7,257 nucleotides of DNA from an uncultured Collinsella sp. (GTDB taxonomy: Bacteria; Actinomycetota; Coriobacteriia; Coriobacteriales; Coriobacteriaceae). Below the pieces are notes generated by a model. It saw nothing but the letters and a program-made list of their open reading frames with translations. It searched no databases and was not told the origin of the DNA. Location of the stretch: contig USHF01000073.1 in assembly GCA_900554465.1 (NCBI GenBank), positions 1-7,257 on the forward strand, written 5' to 3'. This document shows, piece by piece, positions 1-5,557 of this stretch; position 1 is the first letter of the stretch, and each line of letters starts with the position of its first letter. A program made the translations under genes and the position numbers.

Positions 1-14
1 TGTATAAGAGACAG
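1..14 (+). other. Residual Nextera mosaic-end adapter at contig start
   Basis: The first 14 bases, TGTATAAGAGACAG, are the 3' end of the 19-bp Tn5/Nextera mosaic end. This is library-construction sequence left in the assembly, not genomic DNA. The other contig end carries the matching element in the opposite orientation, so the window is effectively one untrimmed tagmentation insert or an assembly ended by adapter. Confidence 0.95.
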
Positions 15-44
15 CTCCTCGACACCCTCCCACCCGCTCTCTAA
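15..44 (+). CDS. Possible 3' end of an upstream gene (last nine codons)
   Basis: One frame from the first genomic base reads LLDTLPPAL followed by TAA at 42-44. The stop lies two bases before a terminator-like hairpin, which is the usual layout of a gene end. Nine codons are too few to name a product. The evidence is only positional: an in-frame stop directly ahead of a strong hairpin, with plausible high-GC codons. A neighbouring shikimate-pathway gene would be a reasonable guess next to aroQ, but nothing in the sequence shows it. It could equally be untranslated leader. Confidence 0.3.
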   Translation, partial: LLDTLPPAL

Positions 45-46
45 CC

Positions 47-87
47 AAAACCACCACAAAGGGGACAGGCGCCTTTGTGGTGGTTTT
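47..87 (+). terminator. 16-bp hairpin, terminator-like, just upstream of aroQ
   Basis: Bases 47-62 pair perfectly with 72-87 around a 9-base loop. The stem has an A4 run at its 5' foot and a T4 run at its 3' foot, so it could terminate transcription in either direction. Only 21 bases separate it from the aroQ ATG, which leaves no room for a conventional promoter after it. aroQ transcripts must therefore normally cross it, as read-through or attenuation, unless a promoter overlaps the stem. Confidence 0.75.
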
Positions 88-108
88 CCAATCGCAAAGG
101 AAGCATCC

Positions 109-546
109 ATGAAAGCACTCGTCATCAATGGCCCCAACCTCAACATGCTCGGCATTCGCGAGCCGGGCATCTATGGCAGCGACAACTACGACCGCCTAGT
201 GCAGATCTGCCAGGAAGCGGGCGCCGCACAGGGCTTCGACGAGGTCGAGGTCTTCCAATCCAACCACGAGGGCAGCATCGTCGACAAGATCCAGGAGGCC
301 TACGGCAAGGTCGACGGCATCGTCATCAATCCGGCGGCCTACACGCACACGAGCGTGGCGATCCTCGATGCCCTCAAGGCCGTCGCCATCCCTGCCGTCG
401 AGGTACACATCAGCGCTGTCGAGACCCGCGAGGACTTCCGCCAGGTGAGCTACGCCCGCCTGGCCTGCTTCGCCACCATCACCGGCGAGGGCCTGCGGGG
501 CTACGCACACGCGCTGGAGCTGCTGAGGGAGCGTATCGAAAAGTAG
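109..546 (+). CDS. aroQ: 3-dehydroquinate dehydratase, type II
   Basis: Type II dehydroquinase converts 3-dehydroquinate to 3-dehydroshikimate, the third step of the cytosolic shikimate pathway to aromatic amino acids. The enzyme is usually a dodecamer. The 145-residue product matches the family's usual length of about 140-150. It opens with the hallmark NGPNLNMLGIREPGIYG at 7-23, which holds the expected catalytic Arg17 and Tyr22 on the flexible lid. FQSNHEG at 49-55, NPAAYTHTS at 74-82 and EVHIS at 98-102 carry the conserved Asn, His and Glu positions; His100 is the expected catalytic acid. The region after EVHIS (ETREDFRQVSYARLACF) departs somewhat from the common REEFRHHS form but keeps the TITGEGLRGY-type end. 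The start is supported by AAAGGAAG at 96-103. A hairpin precedes it and its own terminator follows, so it is probably last in its unit. Confidence 0.96.
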   Translation: MKALVINGPNLNMLGIREPGIYGSDNYDRLVQICQEAGAAQGFDEVEVFQSNHEGSIVDKIQEAYGKVDGIVINPAAYTHTSVAILDALKAVAIPAVEVHISAVETREDFRQVSYARLACFATITGEGLRGYAHALELLRERIEK

Positions 547-595
547 CGTCGCGGATCCATTTATTAGCAACGATTCACACGAACAGAACTCCAGC

Positions 596-633
596 GCTGG
601 CAGCAGCGACCTCGCTGCTGCCAGCATTTTATT
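596..633 (+). terminator. Intrinsic terminator of aroQ
   Basis: A perfect 13-bp GC-rich stem pairs 596-608 with 613-625 around the tetraloop ACCT and is followed by ATTTTATT. It begins 49 bases after the aroQ stop. It separates aroQ from the following two-gene module, whose probable -10 box starts only 15 bases after the stem. Confidence 0.88.
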
Positions 634-640
634 ACTGGCA

Positions 641-646
641 TATAAT
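641..646 (+). promoter_or_regulatory. Probable -10 box of the DUF4869-ATPase module
   Basis: A perfect TATAAT lies 31 bases before the ATG at 678, predicting a transcript start near 653 and a short leader of about 25 bases. No good -35 hexamer exists at the expected spacing. That position falls inside the 3' arm of the aroQ terminator (about 618-623), so the promoter may depend on an activator or be weak. The box itself is seen; its activity is inferred. Confidence 0.6.
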
Positions 647-677
647 CGTTGCAGTCACACAACGTCTGGAGACCCAC

Positions 678-1127
678 ATGCTGAGCATTCACCTGGGGGA
701 TTACCCCGGTTCCATCTACGATACCGAAACCTATTTTAGGAACTCGTACCTGGATTCCTGGTTCGAGGACCCTCTGGCAGCGCAGATGATTAAAAGTGTT
801 GACGGTTCAGAGCTCATCGGCCCGCACAACATCATCAGCAAACAGCTCGGTTCGATTACTCCCCTCGAGCTTTCCGGCGGCGTTAAGACGCTGCTGTTGG
901 TGCGCAATCTACCAAACATGGTGTTCAATGCATCCACTTGCGGAGATAACTGCGCCCGCTGGCTGCTCAAAATTGGCAAAGGGCAGGATGTACTGGTAAC
1001 CCTTTACCACATCATGAAATTCCCCTGGAAGAGCTTTGAAATCCGCATTGAAAACGATGGCCGCATCGTTAGAAACATGCAGGAGTTTGTCGGCGCCACG
1101 AATGACTTTTTGGATGTTGATGAGTAA
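678..1127 (+). CDS. DUF4869-like protein, first gene of a two-gene module
   Basis: A 149-residue soluble protein with no signal peptide or membrane segment. From memory it resembles the DUF4869 family of gut bacteria: IHLGDYPGSIYDTETYF near the N-terminus, DPLAAQMIKSVD at 31-42, LSGGVKTLLL at 65-74, FNASTCGDNCARWLLKI at 83-99 and HIMKF at 111-115. No biochemical function is known to me. The paired cysteines in TCGDNC (88 and 92) could be structural or metal-linked, but nothing proves this. The frame stays open far upstream, but GGAGA at 668-672 selects the ATG at 678; everything before it overlaps aroQ and the terminator. The stop overlaps the next gene's start as TAATG, so the two are translationally coupled. 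Base composition is lower in GC than in aroQ and glf, which suggests acquisition. Confidence 0.85.
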   Translation: MLSIHLGDYPGSIYDTETYFRNSYLDSWFEDPLAAQMIKSVDGSELIGPHNIISKQLGSITPLELSGGVKTLLLVRNLPNMVFNASTCGDNCARWLLKIGKGQDVLVTLYHIMKFPWKSFEIRIENDGRIVRNMQEFVGATNDFLDVDE

Positions 1128-2128
1128 TGAAGGGAACACACACCGTTGTCGTGGAGCGCGCAAAAGTCAAATACACGCTCACCTTTAAACGCAATATTTC
1201 CTTTATACGCGGCAACAGCGGCACGGGCAAAACGACACTCATCTCGATGATTCGCGACTACAACGACCGAGGACCGGAAAGCGGCGTTGCACTTAGCTCC
1301 GACGTGCCTTGCGAAACGCTTTCCGGCAGACGCTGGGAGCGCGAGCTGTCGATCATCGAAGATTCAATCGTCTTTCTAGATGAGGGCAACGAGTTTATCT
1401 ACTCAAAGGACTTCGCCAAAGCCGTAAACGGCTCATCCAACTATTTTGTCCTGATATCTCGTCGAGACGCCAGCGAACTCCCCTACAGTGTCGACGAAAT
1501 CCTAAAGCTGGTAAACACCACGAGTAAAACAATCAATGGCCGAAAGAGCGATAAACGCTTCTACTCGGTAACAAAACCGATATACAGCCACACGGCAAGC
1601 ATGCTATATCAGGACCTAAATGTTGGATTCGAAATACCCGATGCCGTGGTTGTGGAGGACAGCAAGTCTGGTTATCAGTTTTACAACGCTCTTTGCAAAC
1701 GGCTCGGAATCCCCTGCTATACGGCCACCGGCGTTGCGAATCTAAAACGTACGATTCACGAATGCCCCGAGCAAAACGTTCTTGCCATAGGAGACGGCGC
1801 AGCGTTTGGTCCCTACATCGAAAAAGTGCTCGGACAGCGCGTTTACAAGAACGTTCGCCTATTCCTCCCGGAATCGTTTGAGTGGACACTCCTGCGCTCC
1901 GAGCTCATACCCAGCAGCGACATTCCCAAAATCCTCGAGGACCCCTCAAGCTATATCGAAAGTCGCGATTATTTAAGCTGGGAGCGGTTCTTCACCGATG
2001 TGCTGGTCAAATACTCAGCAGACACTCGCTACGCTTACAAAAAGGCACGACTCAACGAGCAGTACCTAAAGCCGCAGGCAATGAATGCCGTATCGAAAGT
2101 CTTACCGAAGTGTTTGAAGACGAATTAG
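1127..2128 (+). CDS. P-loop ATPase with TOPRIM-like C-terminal half, second gene of module
   Basis: A 333-residue soluble protein. The N-terminal third is a compact nucleotide-binding domain: Walker A GNSGTGKTT at 29-37 and a Walker B-like SIVFLDEG at 80-87 with Asp85-Glu86, followed by a hydrophobic strand ending in LISRRD at 109-114 that resembles a sensor strand. I see no ABC signature. After a linker, the C-terminal half has VVVEDSKSG at 174-182, VLAIGDGAAFGP at 218-229 and LFLPESFEWTLL at 245-256. This order of hydrophobic strand plus Glu, then strand plus Asp, then a further Glu recalls TOPRIM domains of OLD and DUF4435 proteins, but the usual DxD is reduced to a single Asp223, so this is only a hypothesis. 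Similar proteins are sometimes mislabelled as translation factors in databases. The start at 1127 gives the expected short lead-in before Walker A and overlaps the previous stop by one base. AAA and TTT codons are frequent, unlike in glf. Confidence 0.85.
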   Translation: MKGTHTVVVERAKVKYTLTFKRNISFIRGNSGTGKTTLISMIRDYNDRGPESGVALSSDVPCETLSGRRWERELSIIEDSIVFLDEGNEFIYSKDFAKAVNGSSNYFVLISRRDASELPYSVDEILKLVNTTSKTINGRKSDKRFYSVTKPIYSHTASMLYQDLNVGFEIPDAVVVEDSKSGYQFYNALCKRLGIPCYTATGVANLKRTIHECPEQNVLAIGDGAAFGPYIEKVLGQRVYKNVRLFLPESFEWTLLRSELIPSSDIPKILEDPSSYIESRDYLSWERFFTDVLVKYSADTRYAYKKARLNEQYLKPQAMNAVSKVLPKCLKTN

Positions 2129-2242
2129 CAGATTCTTTAAATCATCTAGAAACCGGGGCTATGCACATGAGCTGAAGCTGCTGAAAGAAAGCCTACAACA
2201 CGCCTGGTACACTAATCCTTGGAACAGAATTATCAGGTTTAT

Positions 2243-2271
2243 TTGTCCCAAATCTTAAGTAACTGTTTGAT
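2243..2271 (+). promoter_or_regulatory. Weak candidate promoter for glf
   Basis: TTGTCC at 2243-2248 and TTTGAT at 2266-2271 are 17 bases apart, each matching four of six consensus positions. They lie in the AT-rich stretch ahead of glf. The predicted start would fall very close to the ribosome binding site at 2279-2284, giving a very short leader. No terminator is visible between the ATPase gene and glf, so read-through from the module is also possible. Confidence 0.3.
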
Positions 2272-2292
2272 TACATACAAAGGAGCACATCA

Positions 2293-3417
2293 ATGTCCCA
2301 GTACGATTACCTCGTCGTCGGTGCCGGCCTCTCGGGCGCCGTCTTCGCCAACGCCGCCAGGCGCGCCGGCAAGTCGGTCCTGGTCATCGACCGCCGCGAC
2401 CACATCGCCGGCAACGTCTACACCGAGGACGTCGAGGGCATCCAGGTCCACCGCTACGGCGCGCACATCTTCCACACCTCCATGAGGGACGTCTGGGACT
2501 ACGTCAACCTCTTCGCCGAGTTCAACAACTACGTCAACTCGCCGGTCGCCAACTTCCACGGCAGCATGTACAACATGCCCTTCAACATGAACACCTTCGC
2601 CAAGATGTGGCCGGGCGTCGTCACGCCTGCAGATGCCAAGGCAAAGATCGCCGAGCAGGTGGCCGCCGAGAACATCGGCGAGCCGGCAAACCTCGAGGAG
2701 CAGGCGCTGTCGCTCGTCGGCCGCGACATCTTCGAGACGCTCGTGAAGGGCTACACCGAGAAGCAGTGGGGCCGCGACTGCCGCGACCTGCCCGCGAGCA
2801 TCATCAAGCGCCTCCCCTGCCGCTTCACCTACGACAACAACTACTTCAACGACCGCTACCAGGGCATCCCCATGGGCGGCTACACCGAGATGGTCGCCAA
2901 CATGCTCGAGGGCGTCGAGGTGCGCTGCGGCGTGGAGTACAAGGAGCTGGCCGCCGCCGAGCCCGATATCGCCGCCAAGACAATCTACTGCGGCCCCATC
3001 GACGCGTTCTACGACTTCAAGCTGGGCACGCTCGAGTACCGCAGCCTGCGCTTCGAGACCGAGACGCTCGACGAGGCCGACCACCAGGGAGTGGCCGTGG
3101 TCAACTACACCGAGCGCGAGATCCCCTACACGCGCATCATCGAGCACAAGCACTTCGAGTTCGGCACGCAGGACAAGACCGTCATCACGCGCGAGTACCC
3201 GGCCGACTGGAAGCCCGGCGACGAGCCCTACTACCCCATCAACGACGCCAAGAACGAGGCCCTCTACAGTCAGTACGAGGAGCTGGCGGCGCAGGAGGGC
3301 AACGTTATCTTCGCCGGTCGCTTGGGCGGCTACAAGTACTACGACATGGACAAGGCCATCGCCGCAGCCTTCGATCTCGTCCGCAACGAGCTAGGCGTGG
3401 AGCCGACGGAGGCGTAG
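2293..3417 (+). CDS. glf: UDP-galactopyranose mutase
   Basis: This FAD-dependent cytosolic enzyme interconverts UDP-galactopyranose and UDP-galactofuranose, the donor for Galf-containing surface glycans. The 374-residue product is full length and aligns throughout with enterobacterial Glf. Visible marks are the FAD-binding GAGLSG at 10-15, GAHIFHT at 56-62, NMPFNMNTF at 94-102, the uracil-stacking region GYTEKQWGR at 153-161, RFTYDNNYFNDRYQGIP at 177-193, YTRIIEHKHF at 279-288 with the substrate-phosphate arginine at 281, and GRLGGYKYYDM at 342-352. The start has a strong AAAGGAG ending 8 bases upstream. It stands alone between the ATPase gene and its own terminator. It is strongly GC-rich (39 of 60 bases at 2881-2940 by hand count), in contrast to the preceding module. 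Its product would feed a glycan handled by the exporter and glycosyltransferase further right. Confidence 0.97.
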   Translation: MSQYDYLVVGAGLSGAVFANAARRAGKSVLVIDRRDHIAGNVYTEDVEGIQVHRYGAHIFHTSMRDVWDYVNLFAEFNNYVNSPVANFHGSMYNMPFNMNTFAKMWPGVVTPADAKAKIAEQVAAENIGEPANLEEQALSLVGRDIFETLVKGYTEKQWGRDCRDLPASIIKRLPCRFTYDNNYFNDRYQGIPMGGYTEMVANMLEGVEVRCGVEYKELAAAEPDIAAKTIYCGPIDAFYDFKLGTLEYRSLRFETETLDEADHQGVAVVNYTEREIPYTRIIEHKHFEFGTQDKTVITREYPADWKPGDEPYYPINDAKNEALYSQYEELAAQEGNVIFAGRLGGYKYYDMDKAIAAAFDLVRNELGVEPTEA

Positions 3418-3456
3418 AGACAAAGGTGCATTAGCTAGCCATCATAAGCAAACAGA

Positions 3457-3495
3457 ATGCCCGGTGCAGCGCGAACGCTGCACCGGGCATCTTTC
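3457..3495 (+). terminator. Intrinsic terminator of glf
   Basis: A perfect 15-bp stem pairs 3457-3471 with 3476-3490 around the loop CGAA and is followed by CTTTCT. It begins 40 bases after the glf stop. The T-tract is short and interrupted, but the stem is long and GC-rich. Confidence 0.85.
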
Positions 3496-3605
3496 TGTGA
3501 CGATGAAAGCGCGCCACAGTCCAAATTAACAAATATGGCCGCAAGTCATCGCCATGTCTTGGGGTCTGTGTTTAAACAATAGCATGCCCATGCGCCCAAA
3601 TAGCA

Positions 3606-3630
3606 AAGACCCGGCATTAAACCGGGTCTT
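3606..3630 (-). terminator. Intrinsic terminator downstream of tRNA-Arg
   Basis: A perfect 9-bp stem pairs 3606-3614 with 3622-3630 around a 7-base loop. Read on the minus strand it starts 11 bases after the encoded CCA of the tRNA and runs into TGCTATTT. It probably ends both the tRNA transcript and any read-through from the ABC exporter genes. Confidence 0.75.
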
Positions 3631-3641
3631 CAAAAACTCTC

Positions 3642-3718
3642 TGGTGCTCCATGGCGGATTCGAACCGTCGACCTTGGGATTAGAAGTCCCCTGCTCTATC
3701 CAACTGAGCTAATGGAGC
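3642..3718 (-). tRNA. tRNA-Arg (anticodon TCT)
   Basis: A 77-base cloverleaf with encoded CCA. The acceptor stem GCTCCAT pairs fully with ATGGAGC, with discriminator A. The D stem GCTC/GAGC is perfect, the anticodon loop CTTCTAA gives TCT (plus-strand AGA at 3682-3684), and the T loop is TTCGAAT. It reads AGA and, by wobble, AGG. Two stem pairs are irregular: G27-A43 at the top of the anticodon stem and A50-C64 in the T stem. The gene lies 54 bases after the exporter ATPase gene on the same strand, with a terminator behind it. Confidence 0.95.
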
Positions 3719-3764
3719 ATATAACCGCACGCCCAAGCAAGCGCAAGCCTGTCAGGCGCAAGTA

Positions 3765-3770
3765 ATTATA
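3765..3770 (-). promoter_or_regulatory. Candidate -10 box for tRNA-Arg
   Basis: On the minus strand a perfect TATAAT sits two bases after the stop codon of the exporter ATPase gene and about 46 bases ahead of the tRNA, compatible with a short 5' leader removed by RNase P. No convincing -35 hexamer is found, since the expected position falls inside the ATPase gene. Co-transcription with that gene is the alternative. Confidence 0.4.
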
Positions 3771-3772
3771 AC

Positions 3773-4540
3773 CTAGTTGAACTGCTCGCGGTACGCCTTA
3801 CAGACCTCATCGACCGGGCCGTCCATGCGAAGGTCACCCTTCTCGATCCAAACGGCACGCTGGCAGATGCGCTCAACCTGCTCCATGGAGTGCGAAACGA
3901 ACAGAACCGTCACGTCGCCGCTCTGGATAAAGTGCTGGATACGGTCCTCGCACTTCTGCTGGAAGAACACGTCACCGACGGACAGCGTCTCGTCAACGAT
4001 CAAAATATCGGGCTCGGTAATCGTCGCGATTGCAAAGGCGATACGCGCAACCATGCCCGAGGAGAAGTTCTTAAGCGGCATGTCGACAAAGTTCTGAAGC
4101 TCAGCGAACTCGATTATGCCGTCAAAGTTGGCGTCGATGAACTCCTTGGTATAGCCGAGCAGGGCGCCATTCAGATAGATGTTCTCGCGGGCCGTCAGCT
4201 CAGGATCAAAGCCGGCGCCGAGCTCAATCAGCGGTGCGATGTTGCCATGGACCTTAACGCTTCCCTCGCTAGGCTCAAGCACGCCAGCGATAATCTTGAG
4301 CATCGTAGACTTACCGGAACCATTGGTGCCAACCAGACCGACAACTTCGCCGCGATGAATATCGAACGAGATGTGCTTAAGTGCCCTAAACTCCTCAAAG
4401 AACAGCTCGTGCTTGGCAAGCTTAATGAAGTACTCCTTGAGGTTGGTCAGCGACTCGGACGCCATGTTAAAGATCATGGTGACGTCGTCGACCTCGACAG
4501 CCAGAGGCTGCTCGCTGTAATCAACAACAGATTCAGTCAT
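3773..4540 (-). CDS. Polysaccharide ABC exporter, ATP-binding subunit (Wzt/TagH type)
   Basis: This subunit powers export of a lipid-linked polysaccharide or teichoic-type polymer across the membrane with the permease encoded just upstream. The 255 residues hold all ABC motifs: Walker A GTNGSGKST at 71-79, signature FSSGM at 159-163 (the form usual in Wzt/TagH rather than LSGGQ), Walker B DILIVDE at 178-184, D-loop LSVGD at 186-190 and the switch His217. The N-terminal lead with FNMASESLTNLKEYF is typical of this subfamily. It ends at about 255 residues, so it lacks the C-terminal carbohydrate-binding domain of O9a-type Wzt. That points to export not gated by a terminal sugar modification. 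A GTG one codon upstream (4543) is also open, but AAGGAG at 4548-4553 is spaced 7 bases from the ATG at 4540 and only 4 from the GTG. The permease stop lies inside this binding site region, so the pair is coupled. Confidence 0.95.
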   Translation of the reverse strand: MTESVVDYSEQPLAVEVDDVTMIFNMASESLTNLKEYFIKLAKHELFFEEFRALKHISFDIHRGEVVGLVGTNGSGKSTMLKIIAGVLEPSEGSVKVHGNIAPLIELGAGFDPELTARENIYLNGALLGYTKEFIDANFDGIIEFAELQNFVDMPLKNFSSGMVARIAFAIATITEPDILIVDETLSVGDVFFQQKCEDRIQHFIQSGDVTVLFVSHSMEQVERICQRAVWIEKGDLRMDGPVDEVCKAYREQFN

Positions 4541-4551
4541 CACAGCACTCC

Positions 4552-5397
4552 TTAGATGTAGAGGATAAACTTGCGCTCGGACTTATGGAACACGGTGTAG
4601 CCAATGACAAGCGCAAGGACCGCCCAAGCGACGCACATACCAAACGTCAAAAGCGAGGGCGTGGTCTGGAACAAGAAGATATCGCGCATAAACTGCAGGT
4701 AGTTATACATGGGGTTCGCATACATCAAGATACGCACGAGATGCGGCATTTGCGCAATATAGTCAGTCGTCCAGAAGATGGGCGTAATATAAGTCCACGC
4801 CGTAATGACGACGCTCCACAGATGCATAACGTCGCGGAAAAAGACCGTAAGGGCAGAGAGCATCATGCCCAGGCCCATGCAGAAGCACATAAGCAGCAGC
4901 AGGCAAACCGGCAGCAGAATCAGATGCCAAGAAGGCATAACGCGGAACCACAGCATAACGATGGCGACGGCGACCAGCGAGAAGGTAAAGTTGACCAGCG
5001 AGAAGAGCACCTTCTGCACCGGGAAGACCCAGCGGTGCACCTTAACCTTCTTGAGCAGAGGGGCAGCACCCACGATCGACGTCAGGGCCTGGTTCGTAGA
5101 CTCGGACATGACGGCAAAGGTAACGTTACCCACGATCAAGTACAGCGGGTACATCTCGGGCGTCATTGAGCCATTGCGGCCCTGGCCAAAAATCGTCGAG
5201 AACACGATGGCCATGACGATCATCATCAGCAGCGGGTTGAGCACCGACCATGCGACGCCCAGAACGCTACGGCGATACTTGATCTTAAAATCCTTGGTAA
5301 CCAGCTGACGAAGGATAAACGCGTCCTTCTCAAATTCGTTCTTAGCAAACGTCGCAGGCAGACTGCGAGCTTCTTGTTGCTTTGTCTGATCCGACAC
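4552..5397 (-). CDS. Polysaccharide ABC exporter, permease subunit (Wzm/TagG type)
   Basis: An ABC-2 type membrane protein that forms the channel for the adjacent ATPase. The 281 residues start with a cytoplasmic segment (about 1-47) carrying the conserved amphipathic run KDFKIKYRRSVLGVAW, followed by about six hydrophobic segments near 48-71, 84-106, 132-151, 158-184, 192-209 and 251-269. The coupling-type motif FFRDV is at 186-190 and TYITPIFW at 202-209; all are characteristic of the Wzm/TagG family. The frame stays open to an ATG at 5460, but AAAGGAG at 5406-5412 is 8 bases before the GTG at 5397 and the residues upstream do not look like family sequence, so the GTG is preferred. It is first in a unit with the ATPase gene, divergent from the glycosyltransferase gene. 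The exported glycan is not determined by this sequence. Confidence 0.94.
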   Translation of the reverse strand: MSDQTKQQEARSLPATFAKNEFEKDAFILRQLVTKDFKIKYRRSVLGVAWSVLNPLLMMIVMAIVFSTIFGQGRNGSMTPEMYPLYLIVGNVTFAVMSESTNQALTSIVGAAPLLKKVKVHRWVFPVQKVLFSLVNFTFSLVAVAIVMLWFRVMPSWHLILLPVCLLLLMCFCMGLGMMLSALTVFFRDVMHLWSVVITAWTYITPIFWTTDYIAQMPHLVRILMYANPMYNYLQFMRDIFLFQTTPSLLTFGMCVAWAVLALVIGYTVFHKSERKFILYI

Positions 5398-5436
5398 GGA
5401 TGCAACTCCTTTACTCGTAATCGTTGACAAACGAAC

Positions 5437-5442
5437 AGTATA
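5437..5442 (-). promoter_or_regulatory. Candidate -10 box of the exporter operon
   Basis: On the minus strand TATACT lies about 40 bases ahead of the GTG start of the permease gene. A good -35 hexamer is not visible at 16-18 bases. The same hexamer occurs on the plus strand ahead of the divergent glycosyltransferase gene, which supports but does not prove that it is the -10 element used here. Confidence 0.4.
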
Positions 5443-5498
5443 GACCCGACGGCCATGCAAACGATTCGCGCAACAAAACTGGAGAACTAACCCACATC

Positions 5499-5527
5499 TT
5501 AGGATGCCAGGCCCAAACGGCTATACT
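5499..5527 (+). promoter_or_regulatory. Candidate promoter of the glycosyltransferase gene
   Basis: TATACT at 5522-5527 has a TTAGGA 17 bases upstream at 5499-5504; the former matches five of six consensus positions and the latter only about three. A transcript start near 5534 would leave a leader of about 24 bases containing AAGGAG. It faces away from the exporter promoter within the 160-base divergent gap. Confidence 0.45.
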
Positions 5528-5557
5528 TTCTAGGATTGAATGTATAAGGAGCATTAA

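Noticed and set aside
75..677. Upstream extension of the DUF4869 frame to position 75
   Set aside because: The extension overlaps aroQ in another frame and the terminator hairpin, is Arg/Pro/His-rich nonsense, and a ribosome binding site sits before the ATG at 678.
2050..2175. Alternative C-terminus of the ATPase by frameshift (acidic tail ESLTEVFEDELADSLNHLE in another frame)
   Set aside because: The in-frame end (YLKPQAMNAVSKVLPKCLKTN region) reads naturally and no slippery run is seen; without homologues the alternative is only a curiosity.
2129..2292. Small gene between the ATPase and glf
   Set aside because: The frames here are short or run into glf in the wrong frame, with no ribosome binding site except the one belonging to glf.
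2290..3153. Long open frame antisense to glf (about 287 codons)
   Set aside because: It mirrors a strongly conserved GC-rich gene; its Val/Asp/Leu/Gly-rich translation is typical of antisense shadows of such codon use, and glf is unmistakable on the other strand.
3642..3718. tRNA-Arg as an integration site for a mobile element
   Set aside because: No integrase gene and no second copy of the tRNA 3' end is found in the window.
3890..4555. Open frame on the plus strand antisense to the exporter ATPase gene
   Set aside because: It lies entirely opposite a gene with all ABC motifs and has no credible start signal or family resemblance.
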